From positions 2,046,001 through 2,110,000 of the forward strand of contig JAYQJO010000001.1 of assembly GCA_038142205.1 (NCBI GenBank): 64,000 bases of DNA, given 5' to 3'. A program made the position numbers and the translations under genes. Origin of the DNA: UBA7359 sp038142205 (GTDB lineage Bacteria > Pseudomonadota > Gammaproteobacteria > Eutrophobiales > Eutrophobiaceae). Positions 9,062-18,051 of the stretch are shown one piece after another (within the stretch, counting starts at the first letter, position 1; the number at the start of each line of letters is the position of its first letter). The notes beneath the pieces were generated by a model that was not told where the DNA came from, ran no database searches, and saw only the letters and a program-made list of their open reading frames with translations.

Positions 9062-9107
9062 GTGACTCTTCACGCCCTTTTCGGGTTTATTAATAGAGAA
9101 TCTGACA

Positions 9108-9566
9108 ATGAAAATGACAACCAAAGGCAGGTATGCAGTAACTGCAATGCTGGATCTAGCGTTACACGATAGCGATGGTCCTGTCAGTCTTGCGGAAATC
9201 TCGCAACGCCAGGAAATTTCTCTCACCTATCTGGAACAATTATTTAGCAAACTTAAAAAGCATGGTCTAATTGAAAGTGCGCGCGGTCCGGGCGGCGGCT
9301 ATCGTCTGGCTCACGATACTGATGACATAAGCATCGCAAAAATTGTGTATTCCGTAGATGAACCTGTCGATGTGACGCGTTGCGGTGGGCAACAAAATTG
9401 TCAGGGAGAAGAACGCTGCTTAACACACGATCTATGGATGGAATTAAACCGACATATTTCAGATTTCCTGAATGGCCTCACACTGGCTGATTTAATTCAA
9501 CGTAACAACGTAAAACAAGTATCTGAACGACAAGATATTGCAGTAATGCAAATGCAAAAATACTAA
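9108..9566 (+). CDS. iscR: IscR, Rrf2-family [2Fe-2S] transcription regulator
   Basis: A 152-residue Rrf2-family regulator with an N-terminal winged helix-turn-helix (MKMTTKGRYAVTAMLDLAL). The three cluster cysteines are at 92, 98 and 104 with His107 in the sequence CGGQQNCQGEERCLTH, the same numbering as Escherichia coli IscR. It senses iron-sulfur status and controls the downstream SUF genes, and a type-1 IscR site lies just upstream, giving autoregulation. It is followed after 10 nt by sufA. Here IscR heads a SUF operon, with no iscS, iscU, hscA or fdx gene next to it. Confidence 0.96.
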   Translation: MKMTTKGRYAVTAMLDLALHDSDGPVSLAEISQRQEISLTYLEQLFSKLKKHGLIESARGPGGGYRLAHDTDDISIAKIVYSVDEPVDVTRCGGQQNCQGEERCLTHDLWMELNRHISDFLNGLTLADLIQRNNVKQVSERQDIAVMQMQKY

Positions 9567-9576
9567 AACGAATATT

Positions 9577-9933
9577 ATGAATAACGAATCAACAATAAAC
9601 TTGACAGACAGCGCTAAAGTAGATTTATTAAAAGTGCTGGCAAAAGATGAAATCGGCATAGGCTTACGTCTTGGCGTTAAAACAACCGGTTGTTCCGGTT
9701 ATCAATATGTCATTGGTACAGCCAAAGAAATTAATAACGATGACCAACAGCTTGAATCAAATGGCGTAAAGATCATCATCGACAAACAAAGCTTGCCTTA
9801 TCTCGCTGGCACTGAACTTGATTTTACGCGCGAAGGCCTGAACTCCGGTTTTAAATTTAAAAACCCGAACGTACAGGAATCCTGTGGTTGCGGTGAAAGT
9901 TTCAGTCTAAAAGAAGACACAGAGGATAAATAA
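9577..9933 (+). CDS. sufA: SufA/IscA-type iron-sulfur carrier
   Basis: An A-type carrier of 118 residues that accepts iron-sulfur clusters from the SufBCD scaffold and hands them to target proteins. The three conserved cysteines are Cys39 (TTGCSGYQY) and the Cys103/Cys105 pair (ESCGCGESF). Its place between iscR and sufB favours SufA over IscA, though the two cannot be separated by sequence alone. It ends 2 nt before sufB. Confidence 0.92.
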   Translation: MNNESTINLTDSAKVDLLKVLAKDEIGIGLRLGVKTTGCSGYQYVIGTAKEINNDDQQLESNGVKIIIDKQSLPYLAGTELDFTREGLNSGFKFKNPNVQESCGCGESFSLKEDTEDK

Positions 9934-9935
9934 CC

Positions 9936-11384
9936 ATGTCGACGAATACTGAAAATATGGAAGAACTGGTTAGTAAAGATTATGAGCACGGCTTTGTTAC
10001 AGATATTGATACCGATACCGTTGAGCCCGGTCTTAATGAAGATGTCATTGCCTTTATTTCTAAAAAGAAAGAAGAGCCTGAATGGCTGCTTGAATGGCGT
10101 TTAAAGGCCTACCGTCAGTGGTTAACAATGGACGACCCAAGTTGGGCGCACCTTGATATTGAGCCAATTGATTATCAAGCAATCTCTTATTACTCCGCAC
10201 CTAAATCAAAAGAAGACGGCCCCAAAAGCCTTGATGAAGTTGATCCAAAATTATTAGAGACCTATGAAAAACTGGGCATACCGCTACAGGAACAAAAAAT
10301 GCTCGCTGGCGTTGCCGTTGATGCTGTCTTCGATAGTGTTTCTGTTGCGACAACATTCAAAGGCAAACTTGCCGATGCTGGCGTTATCTTTTGCTCTTTT
10401 TCTGAAGCGGTCAAAGACTACCCTGACTTAGTAAAAAAATATCTCGGTTCGGTCGTACCCGCGGCAGATAATTATTTCGCAGCATTAAATTCGGCTGTCT
10501 TTACTGATGGTTCATTTGTCTATATTCCAAAAGGCGTACGTTGTCCAATGGAATTATCCACTTACTTTCGTATTAATGCTTCTAACACCGGACAATTCGA
10601 ACGCACATTAATTGTTGCTGATGAAGCAAGTCATGTCAGTTATCTTGAAGGTTGTACTGCACCCATGCGTGATGAAAACCAGTTACACGCTGCTGTTGTT
10701 GAATTGGTCGCACTGGAAGATGCAGAAATAAAATATTCAACAGTACAGAATTGGTATCCCGGTGATGAAAACGGGGTTGGTGGCATTTATAACTTTGTGA
10801 CCAAACGTGCCGACTGCCGCGGCAATAACTCAAAAGTATCCTGGACTCAGGTTGAAACAGGTTCAGCTATCACGTGGAAATACCCAAGCTGTATTTTAAA
10901 AGGTGATAACTCGATCGGTGAATTTTATTCTGTTGCAGTAACGAACAACCTACAACAAGCGGATACGGGCACGAAGATGATTCATATTGGTAAAAATACC
11001 AGTAGTACAATTGTTTCCAAAGGTATCTCGGCAAAGCGAGCACAACAATCTTATCGCGGCCTGGTAAAGATTAGTAAAAGCGCGGAAAACGCCAGAAACT
11101 ATACGCAATGTGATTCCTTATTAATGGGCGATGAATGTGGCGCGCATACCTTCCCGTATATCGAAGCAAAAAACTCTTCAGCAACAATTGAACATGAAGC
11201 AACCACTTCAAAGATTAGTGACGACCAATTGTTTTACTGTTTACAACGCGGTATTGCTGAAGAAGATGCGGTTAACATGATCGTAAATGGTTTTTGTAAA
11301 GAAGTGTTTAAAGAATTACCCATGGAGTTTGCTGTTGAAGCACAAAAGCTTCTTGGTATTACGCTCGAAGGCGCAGTCGGTTAA
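9936..11384 (+). CDS. sufB: SufB, Fe-S cluster assembly scaffold subunit
   Basis: Core scaffold of the SufBC2D complex, 482 residues, on which sulfide from SufS and iron are assembled. The long beta-helix region is recognisable (PKGVRCPMELSTYFRIN, SYLEGCTAP, VQNWYPGDENGVGGIYNF, QCDSLLMG), and it ends with the C-terminal helical domain (QRGIAEEDAVNMIVNGF). Length matches the family. It is followed after 28 nt by sufC. Confidence 0.97.
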   Translation: MSTNTENMEELVSKDYEHGFVTDIDTDTVEPGLNEDVIAFISKKKEEPEWLLEWRLKAYRQWLTMDDPSWAHLDIEPIDYQAISYYSAPKSKEDGPKSLDEVDPKLLETYEKLGIPLQEQKMLAGVAVDAVFDSVSVATTFKGKLADAGVIFCSFSEAVKDYPDLVKKYLGSVVPAADNYFAALNSAVFTDGSFVYIPKGVRCPMELSTYFRINASNTGQFERTLIVADEASHVSYLEGCTAPMRDENQLHAAVVELVALEDAEIKYSTVQNWYPGDENGVGGIYNFVTKRADCRGNNSKVSWTQVETGSAITWKYPSCILKGDNSIGEFYSVAVTNNLQQADTGTKMIHIGKNTSSTIVSKGISAKRAQQSYRGLVKISKSAENARNYTQCDSLLMGDECGAHTFPYIEAKNSSATIEHEATTSKISDDQLFYCLQRGIAEEDAVNMIVNGFCKEVFKELPMEFAVEAQKLLGITLEGAVG

Positions 11385-11412
11385 AGAATTATTATTTTTT
11401 TAGGTATATACA

Positions 11413-12164
11413 ATGTTAGATATAAAAGATTTACATGCGAAAGTTGAAAATAAAGAAATACTGAAAGGATTAAACTTCAGTGTTAAAGCCGGTGAAGTCC
11501 ATGCCATCATGGGCCCGAACGGCTCAGGTAAAAGTACACTGGCAAATGTACTTGCTGGTCGAAACGGTTATAACGTAACTAATGGTAGCGTTGAGTACGA
11601 AGGTAAAGACTTACTCGAACTTTCTCCGGAAGAACGTGCATGGGCAGGCGTATTCCTCGCATTTCAATATCCAGTAGAAATTCCTGGCGTGAACAATGTT
11701 TATTTATTAAAAGCAGCGGTTAACGCGATTCGTAAATCACGCGGTGAGCAGGAACTGGATGCTGTTGAGTTCTTAAGCCTCGTTAAAGAAAAAATGAAAC
11801 TGGTTAAGATGAAAGAAGACTTGCTTAGCCGTTCGGTAAACGAAGGCTTCTCCGGCGGCGAGAAAAAGCGTAATGAAATTTTCAAATGGCCGTACTTGAA
11901 CCAAAGCTTGCTATTCTTGATGAAACCGACTCAGGTCTTGATATTGATGCATTAAAAATTGTTTCTGAAGGCGTTAATAGTTTACGTAATGAAGAGCGTT
12001 CTATCATTTTAGTCACGCACTATCAACGTTTACTCGATTACATTAAACCTGATTATGTTCATGTATTAAGTAACGGAAAGATTATTAAATCCGGTGGCCC
12101 TGAACTTGCGCTTGAGCTTGAAGAAAAAGGTTACGACTGGATTCTTGAGACAGAAGCAGCATGA
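11413..12164 (+). pseudogene. sufC: SufC, Suf ATPase (apparent 1-nt frameshift)
   Basis: ABC-type ATPase of the SufBCD complex, read in two frames. The first covers Walker A (MGPNGSGKST), the Q-loop (AFQYPVEIPGV) and the signature GFSGGEKKRNEI. The second resumes at AVLEPKLAILDETDSGLDIDA with Walker B and the H-loop (LVTHYQRLL). The break falls in a T4 run near 11880; one more T restores a 250-residue protein of normal length. Because SUF is the only Fe-S system in view, loss would be serious, so a base-calling or assembly error is more likely than a real mutation. The end overlaps sufD by 4 nt. Confidence 0.9.
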
Positions 12165-13501
12165 ACAAAGACAGCACAAACATTCAACAGTACCTCAATG
12201 ATTTTGAGAAACTGGATGATAATGTCAAAGCCGACTGGTTTTCAGAACAACGCCAATCTGCTCTGAAACTTTTTCAAGAAACTGGTTTTCCTCGCACACG
12301 TCAAGAAAACTGGAAATATACGGACACGCGTCCGATTGCTAAAAAAACATTTTCTAGCCTGGAAAGTGAGCCTGTATCTATTAGCACTGATGAAATAAGT
12401 AACATTAGATTTAAAGATCTGGATAGTTATGAACTTGTTTTTGTTAATGGTGTTTATTCTGAAGAACATTCAAATATTAATAATTTGCCTGAAGCTGTCA
12501 TCATAGAAAATATGGCAACAGCTTTGGCAAAAGACAACGACCTGCTTGCAAAACATTTAGCGCAGTATGCAGACAGTAACATTAGCCCATTCACTGCACT
12601 GAACACAGCATTCATCCAACATGGCACATATATCAATGTTCCTAAAAATACTGTTCTTAAAAAACCAATTACTATTTTTTATCTGGCAAAAAATAATGGC
12701 CAGGCATTTGCCAGCCACCCTCGTAATTTAATCGTCATGGGTGAACACTCTGAAGCAACGTTGATTGAAAACTATATTGGTCTTGATGATGCGGATTACT
12801 TTACCAACGCTGTGACAGAAGTATCTTTATCAGCATCAGCAATATTAAAGCATTACAAAATACAACAGGAAAGTTTAAATGCTTATCACATCGGCAACCT
12901 GAACGTCATGCAAGATAAGGATAGCCGATTGGAATCAAACTCCGTTTCCCTTGGTGGTTCATTAGTTCGTAACGATATACATGGGCAACTTGCTGCAGAA
13001 GGCGCAGAGATCATCATGAACGGTTTATATATGACGAATGACAGACAACACGTTGATAACCATACGCGCGTAGATCACTTAAAACCCAATACACATAGTT
13101 CAGAGAATTATCGCGGCGTACTCAATGGTAGAAGCCGTGCTGTGTTTAACGGCAAAGTTGTTGTACACCCAAAAGCACAGAAGATTGAAGCATATCAAGA
13201 CAATGCCAACTTGCTGTTGTCTGATGATGCAGAAATCGATACCAAACCGGAATTGGAAATCTATGCTGACGATGTTAAATGCAGTCATGGTGCGACTGTT
13301 GGTCAACTGGATGAGAATGCAATGTTCTATCTCCAATCACGTGCAATCGATGAAGATACAGCACGTAGCTTATTAACCTTTGCTTTTGCTGATGAGGTTA
13401 TAAGAGATATTAGCTTTTCACCAGTTAGAAATCGTCTTGAATATTTAATTGTTGGCCAATTACCTGAAGCCGATTTAATTCGTGAGTTTACCAATGAATA
13501 A
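12161..13501 (+). CDS. sufD: SufD, Fe-S assembly scaffold subunit
   Basis: A 446-residue SufB paralogue that completes the SufBC2D scaffold and is needed for iron entry. The conserved core is visible: PRTRQENWKYTDTRPIAKK near residue 45, GEHSEATLIENYIGL, DHLKPNTHSSENYRGVLNG and KCSHGATVGQLDENAMFYL. The ATG overlaps the sufC stop (ATGA), and the end overlaps the chosen sufS start by 8 nt, consistent with coupled translation. Confidence 0.96.
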   Translation: MNKDSTNIQQYLNDFEKLDDNVKADWFSEQRQSALKLFQETGFPRTRQENWKYTDTRPIAKKTFSSLESEPVSISTDEISNIRFKDLDSYELVFVNGVYSEEHSNINNLPEAVIIENMATALAKDNDLLAKHLAQYADSNISPFTALNTAFIQHGTYINVPKNTVLKKPITIFYLAKNNGQAFASHPRNLIVMGEHSEATLIENYIGLDDADYFTNAVTEVSLSASAILKHYKIQQESLNAYHIGNLNVMQDKDSRLESNSVSLGGSLVRNDIHGQLAAEGAEIIMNGLYMTNDRQHVDNHTRVDHLKPNTHSSENYRGVLNGRSRAVFNGKVVVHPKAQKIEAYQDNANLLLSDDAEIDTKPELEIYADDVKCSHGATVGQLDENAMFYLQSRAIDEDTARSLLTFAFADEVIRDISFSPVRNRLEYLIVGQLPEADLIREFTNE

Positions 13502-14756
13502 TCAAAACACTGCCACAACCATGAATGCTGATGTACCGGCTTTTGATGTTGAAAAAGTACGTGCGGACTTTCCTATTCTGCAACAACAGATTAATGACAA
13601 ACCACTGGTCTATCTTGATAACGCGGCGACAGCTCAAAAGCCAAAACAGGTTATTGAAACGCTAGATAAGTATTATCGTGAATATAATTCTAATATTCAT
13701 CGTGGCGTACATACACTAAGCGAGAAAGCAACAGCTGTATATGAAGGCGCAAGAGACAAAGTTAAAGACTTTATTAATGCTGACTCAACAAAAGAAGTTA
13801 TTTTTGTTCGCGGCACAACAGAAGCCATTAATCTGGTTGCACAAAGCTTTGGGCACAGCACACTCACTGCTGGCGATGAAGTTATTATCACCGAACTTGA
13901 GCATCATTCTAATATTGTTCCCTGGCAATTAATTTGTGAACAAACAGGAGCAACATTGCGTTATGTTCCAATTAACGATGCAGGTGAATTAATACTGGAA
14001 GAGTACGAAAAACTGCTTAATGAAAAAACTCGTATTGTCGCAGTTGGCCATATTTCAAATGCGCTCGGTACCATTAACCCGATTAAAACGATGATTGATA
14101 AGGCCCATGCAGTTGGCGCCAAAGTATTAGTCGATGGCGCACAAGCTGTACCGCACACCAGCGTTGATGTTAAAGAGCTCGGTTGTGACTTTTATGTATT
14201 CTCAGGACATAAATTATTTGGCCCTACGGGGATAGGTGTTCTTTACGGTAAAGAATCATTACTAGATGCTATGCCCCCATATCAAGGTGGTGGCGACATG
14301 ATTCAGACGGTTTCTATGTCGAAATCAACTTACAATACTTTGCCGCACAAATTTGAAGCAGGTACGCCGCATATAGCAGGTGTGATAGGTTTAGGCGCAG
14401 CTATTGATTATGTCAATGAACTCGACTTCGAATTAGCAGCCAAGTATGAAAATGAACTGCTTGATTATGCAAACACACAAGCTGCTCAAATTTCTGGTAT
14501 TAACTTTGTTGGTACTGCAAAAAACAAAACCAGTATTCTTTCTTTTACCTTAGGCAGAATTCATCCGCATGATATTGGCACCATTCTGGATGACGAGGGT
14601 GTTGCAATACGTGCAGGACATCACTGCGCTATGCCTGTAATGGAACGTTTTGCTATTCCGGCTACCGCACGCGCTTCGTTTGCTTTTTATAACACCCGCG
14701 AAGAAGTTGATGCATTAATTGAAGCTATCGATAAATGTAAAAATATTTTCGGCTAA
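13494..14756 (+). CDS. sufS: SufS, PLP-dependent cysteine desulfurase
   Basis: Group II cysteine desulfurase that takes sulfur from cysteine for cluster assembly. The PLP lysine is in FYVFSGHKLFGPTG and the catalytic cysteine is in RAGHHCAMP, the group II pattern. The N-terminal DFPILQQ and YLDNAATAQKP motifs are typical. The ATG at 13494 overlaps the sufD stop and gives 420 residues. A GTG four codons earlier and an ATG at 13521 are also possible. Group II enzymes need a sulfur-relay partner; no sufE is seen, but a SufU-type protein follows 11 nt downstream. Confidence 0.95.
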   Translation: MNNQNTATTMNADVPAFDVEKVRADFPILQQQINDKPLVYLDNAATAQKPKQVIETLDKYYREYNSNIHRGVHTLSEKATAVYEGARDKVKDFINADSTKEVIFVRGTTEAINLVAQSFGHSTLTAGDEVIITELEHHSNIVPWQLICEQTGATLRYVPINDAGELILEEYEKLLNEKTRIVAVGHISNALGTINPIKTMIDKAHAVGAKVLVDGAQAVPHTSVDVKELGCDFYVFSGHKLFGPTGIGVLYGKESLLDAMPPYQGGGDMIQTVSMSKSTYNTLPHKFEAGTPHIAGVIGLGAAIDYVNELDFELAAKYENELLDYANTQAAQISGINFVGTAKNKTSILSFTLGRIHPHDIGTILDDEGVAIRAGHHCAMPVMERFAIPATARASFAFYNTREEVDALIEAIDKCKNIFG

Positions 14757-14767
14757 GGTAATAACAC

Positions 14768-15214
14768 ATGTTTGATCTTAAAGACCTCTATCAGGAAGTG
14801 ATTGTTGACCACAATCGCAGTCCGCGTAATTTTGGCAAGCTTGCCGGCGCGAATAAAACATTGGAAGGTTTTAATCCATTATGTGGTGATAAATTAACCT
14901 TATATTTAAAAACAGATGGTGTTGTAATTGAAGATATTGGTTTTGATGGTAGCGGTTGTGCAATCTCTGTTGCTTCTGCTTCATTAATGACCGAAGCAAT
15001 GAAAGGCAAAACCATGGAAGATGCGGAAAAATTATTTAATGTTTTTCATGACTTAATTACAACTGATGAAGAAGCAGACATAGAAAAGCTGGGGAAGCTC
15101 GCTGCATTAGCTGGCGTAAAGGCCTATCCAGCTAGAGTAAAATGCGCTTCACTGTGTTGGCATACACTGCATTCAGTTATCGAAGGTAAAACAACACCGG
15201 TTCATACAGAATAA
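14768..15214 (+). CDS. sufU: SufU-type scaffold/sulfur acceptor
   Basis: An IscU-fold protein of 148 residues. Its metal-site cysteines are Cys39 (NPLCGD), Cys64 (GSGCAISVAS) and Cys126 (RVKCASLCW), with Asp41. The loop before Cys126 is longer than in IscU and there is no LPPVK chaperone motif, which marks the SufU branch. In Gram-positive bacteria SufU is a zinc-dependent sulfurtransferase that accepts sulfur from SufS, and its placement directly after sufS, with no SufE in the operon, suggests the same role here. Confidence 0.92.
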   Translation: MFDLKDLYQEVIVDHNRSPRNFGKLAGANKTLEGFNPLCGDKLTLYLKTDGVVIEDIGFDGSGCAISVASASLMTEAMKGKTMEDAEKLFNVFHDLITTDEEADIEKLGKLAALAGVKAYPARVKCASLCWHTLHSVIEGKTTPVHTE

Positions 15215-15234
15215 GTTAGTCAGGTACTTTTTAG

Positions 15235-15792
15235 ATGCAAGAAAATAAACCAATAACGCTGGAACGTGACTGCGATGCAGTATTAATTCCAGTCGGCACC
15301 CCTATAAATTTACCCGAAGGTAGTGTTGTTTTAATTACGCAAGCACTCGGCGGCAGTTATACCGTAAATGTAAATGGCAACCTTGCACGTATAGACGCAA
15401 AGAATGCCGATGCATTAGGTTTTGAAGTTGAAAACAATGCTGACGAAACTATTGATAAAGAAATAACCGGTGATGGTTCAGTTGATGAAGACTTGGTCTG
15501 GGATCAAATGCGTACTTGTTATGATCCGGAAATACCTATCAATATTGTTGAACTTGGTCTTATCTATGAATGTCATGTTACACCTCTCGGCGCCGATGGT
15601 AATCAGGTTGATATTGTTATGACATTAACAGCAGCAGGTTGTGGTATGGGTGAATTTTTGGCTGATGATGTCCGAACAAAAGTATTAACTGTTCCTAATG
15701 TCACACGAGTTAATGTTGAAGTAACTTTTGAACCGCCCTGGAATCAGGAGATGATGTCAGAGGCGGCGCGACTCGAAACAGGCATGTATTAA
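15235..15792 (+). CDS. sufT: SufT, DUF59/MIP18-family Fe-S maturation factor
   Basis: A 185-residue protein with an N-terminal SufT-specific extension (GTPINLPEGSVVLITQALGG) and a C-terminal MIP18/DUF59 domain from about residue 85 (DQMRTCYDPEIPINIVELGLIY). The domain contains the conserved TAAGCGMGEFLADDV segment. SufT helps mature Fe-S proteins when cluster demand is high. It begins 20 nt after sufU and is clearly part of the operon. Confidence 0.92.
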   Translation: MQENKPITLERDCDAVLIPVGTPINLPEGSVVLITQALGGSYTVNVNGNLARIDAKNADALGFEVENNADETIDKEITGDGSVDEDLVWDQMRTCYDPEIPINIVELGLIYECHVTPLGADGNQVDIVMTLTAAGCGMGEFLADDVRTKVLTVPNVTRVNVEVTFEPPWNQEMMSEAARLETGMY

Positions 15793-15817
15793 AAATACTT
15801 AGCACAACTATTAGGTT

Positions 15818-15909
15818 AGGCTACTCTCCGTTAAATTTGAACTCAAAATACTTAATGTACTGAATATGTACACTCCGCTTTTTCGATCAAATTTAACGGA
15901 GACTAGCCT
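15818..15909. repeat. Long imperfect palindrome after sufT
   Basis: Arms of 23 bp (15818-15840 and 15887-15909) pair at all but one position around a 46-bp loop. Each arm contains CTCCGTTAAATTTGA or its complement. The loop is AT-rich and holds a minor GTAC..GTAC repeat. It could act as a transcript-stabilising or partial-termination hairpin between sufT and the Rieske gene, or be one copy of a dispersed palindromic repeat. Confidence 0.7.
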
Positions 15910-15978
15910 TCACACATCAGGTTGTGCAAAGCACTTTAAAAATAAAAAGTTAAAATATTATTTTTTAGGAGAAACTTT

Positions 15979-16316
15979 GTGGCAGGTTGGTTTAATGTTG
16001 CACCGGAAGAAGAGTTAACGCCGGGTAAATCAAAACTGGTGGATGTTGATAACGTCATGGTTGCTGTTTTCAATCTTGATGGTGAATATTATGCAATCGA
16101 AGATGTTTGCACGCATGATGGTGCACCAATGTTGGGTTGTGGTCTGGAACCGGAAAAAGTTGTTGATGGCGCAGAACTGGTTTGCCCTCGTCATGGTGCA
16201 CGTTTTTGTGTAAAAACCGGCGAAGCGTTAACGCCCCCGCTTATGAACCCACGCCGACTTTCCCGATTAGAGTCGAAGATGGCATGGTACAGGTTAGCGA
16301 TCCACGTTGGGATTAA
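15979..16316 (+). pseudogene. Rieske-type ferredoxin of the SUF operon (apparent 1-nt frameshift)
   Basis: Small Rieske [2Fe-2S] protein like those annotated as non-heme iron oxygenase ferredoxin subunits, often the last gene of SUF operons. Cluster ligands are Cys44/His46 (EDVCTHDGAP) and Cys69/His72 (VCPRHGARF). It starts at GTG with AGGAG upstream. After GEALTPP the frame breaks in a C5 run near 16235. Adding one C gives a proper tail (AYEPTPTFPIRVEDG, then VSDPRWD) ending at 16316 and a normal 112-residue protein; the uncorrected frame runs on to 16383. An assembly error is the likeliest cause. Confidence 0.88.
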
Positions 16317-16455
16317 TCACATTATAAAAACGCGCTTTTTTATTAATGCTATGCAAATGGGCAAAATTTCATCTTTTAGTTAAAAAAATAGCCTAAATAA
16401 CTGCTTTTCATACAGAATATTCGTTTTGACAATTTAATTCGATTCATCGAGCACG

Positions 16456-16461
16456 TATAAT
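16456..16461 (+). promoter_or_regulatory. Possible ndk promoter -10 element
   Basis: A perfect TATAAT lies 44 bp before the ndk start. The best -35 at 17 bp (TTTAAT at 16433) is weak. A TTGACA at 16426 is 24 bp away, too far to pair with it. Confidence 0.4.
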
Positions 16462-16505
16462 CTCGCGTTTATTAATATTAGCTCTTGCAGGAGACCACTG
16501 TAACA

Positions 16506-16952
16506 ATGGCATTAGAAAGAACACTGACAATAATTAAACCCGATGCGGTTGCCAATAATCACATTGGAAACATTAACGCCTTAATAGAAAAAAGCGATTT
16601 ACGCATCATTGCTGCGAAAATGATACATTTACCCGCCAGCGATGCTGAAGAACTCTATATCGAACACCAAGGACGCCCCTTTTATAATTCGCTGCTAGAC
16701 TATATGACCTCGGGTCCAGTTTTGGTACAGGTTATTGAAGGTGAAAACGCGGTTAAAACGCTTCGTGACTTGATGGGCGCAACCGTACCGAAAGAAGCTA
16801 AAGTTGGTACGATCCGTAATTTATATGCTGTTCTGGACTTTGTTGGCGATGCACTTGAAAACGCAATTCATGGCTCAGACAGTGTCGAAAGCGCAGAAAG
16901 GGAAATAAACTTTTTCTTTAAAGAAACTGAAATTTGTCCGAGGACCCGTTAG
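16506..16952 (+). CDS. ndk: Nucleoside diphosphate kinase
   Basis: A 148-residue kinase that balances nucleoside triphosphate pools by a phosphohistidine ping-pong mechanism. It opens ERTLTIIKPDAVANN and has the active-site histidine in ENAIHGSDSVESAEREI, plus the MGATVPKEAKVGTIR loop. The start is the ATG at 16506 (MALERTL), the standard N-terminus, with AGGAG upstream; an in-frame TTG seven codons earlier is not needed. The ndk-rlmN-pilW-rodZ order that follows is typical of gammaproteobacteria. Confidence 0.96.
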   Translation: MALERTLTIIKPDAVANNHIGNINALIEKSDLRIIAAKMIHLPASDAEELYIEHQGRPFYNSLLDYMTSGPVLVQVIEGENAVKTLRDLMGATVPKEAKVGTIRNLYAVLDFVGDALENAIHGSDSVESAEREINFFFKETEICPRTR

Positions 16953-16962
16953 CAATATAAAA

Positions 16963-18051
16963 ATGACTGATAAAGTTAACTTACTTGATTATGATCGAAG
17001 ATCTCTGGAGTCTTTTTTTACAGAGATCGGCGATAAATCATTTCGTGCGCAACAAGTACTAAAATGGATTTACCATCAAGGCACTGTTGATTTTAACGAA
17101 ATGACAAATTTGAGTAAGTCACTTCGAGCTAAACTTGAACAGCACACTTCTATTAAAGCACCCAGAATTAAAAGCGAACAAAAATCAGCTGATGGCACTT
17201 ATAAATGGCTAATCGAGATTGATGGTGGTAATTCAGTAGAAACTGTTTTTATTCCGGAAAGCGATCGTGGCACGCTTTGCATTTCATCCCAAGTGGGTTG
17301 TCCGCTTGAATGTAAGTTTTGTTCTACCGGCCAACAAGGTTTTAATCGAAACCTGAGTACCAGTGAAATTATCGGCCAGGTCTGGGCAGCAAATAAAGCA
17401 CTAGGTTACTTTGAAAATGATAAGCGTATTATTACTAATATTGTTTTTATGGGTATGGGTGAACCCCTGCTTAATTACGATAATGTTTTAAAAGCAATTA
17501 ACCTGCTAACAGATGACCTTGGTTTTGGTCTTGCACGTCGTCGCGTTACAGTTAGTACATCAGGCATAGTTCCGGAAATTGATCGTTTAAAAGATGATAG
17601 TAATGTCAGTCTTGCCATTTCACTACATGCCAGCAATAATGAATTGCGAAATGACATTGTTCCGATCAATCGTTCTTATCCAATGGTCGAATTACTAAAA
17701 GCATGCAAACGTTTTACAGAAGCAAGGGATAACGAACCAATAACCATTGAGTACGTTATGCTAAAAGGTGTCAATGATAGTACACAAGATGCAAAAAACC
17801 TTGTTAAGTGTCTAAAGGGTATACCTTCGAAAGTAAATTTAATCCCATTCAACACTTTCCCCGGAACTAATTACGACTGCTCTGACATTAAAGCTATCAA
17901 TTCATTTAGAGATATCTTGATTGGCTCTGATATCTTTACCATCACCCGCAAAACTCGTGGTGATGATATTGACGCAGCTTGCGGCCAACTTGTAGGCAAG
18001 GTTATGGCGAAAGCGGCGAGACACCAGAAAAACAGGGTGAGATTGAACTAA
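16963..18051 (+). CDS. rlmN: RlmN, 23S rRNA/tRNA adenine-C2 methyltransferase
   Basis: Radical SAM enzyme of 362 residues that methylates A2503 of 23S rRNA and A37 of some tRNAs. The SAM cluster cysteines are Cys113, Cys117 and Cys120 (CPLECKFCSTGQQGF). The MGMGEPLLNYDNV motif and a C-terminal AACGQL, holding the methyl-carrying cysteine, are present. The stop overlaps the ATG of pilW by one base. Confidence 0.97.
   Translation: MTDKVNLLDYDRRSLESFFTEIGDKSFRAQQVLKWIYHQGTVDFNEMTNLSKSLRAKLEQHTSIKAPRIKSEQKSADGTYKWLIEIDGGNSVETVFIPESDRGTLCISSQVGCPLECKFCSTGQQGFNRNLSTSEIIGQVWAANKALGYFENDKRIITNIVFMGMGEPLLNYDNVLKAINLLTDDLGFGLARRRVTVSTSGIVPEIDRLKDDSNVSLAISLHASNNELRNDIVPINRSYPMVELLKACKRFTEARDNEPITIEYVMLKGVNDSTQDAKNLVKCLKGIPSKVNLIPFNTFPGTNYDCSDIKAINSFRDILIGSDIFTITRKTRGDDIDAACGQLVGKVMAKAARHQKNRVRLN

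Noticed and set aside
11880..11890. Programmed ribosomal frameshifting in sufC
   Set aside because: Similar one-base losses in three unrelated genes make a base-calling cause much more likely, and no stimulatory structure is evident.
16426..16461. Consensus TTGACA and TATAAT upstream of ndk as one promoter
   Set aside because: The two hexamers are 24 bp apart, too far for sigma-70; only the -10 was kept, at low confidence.
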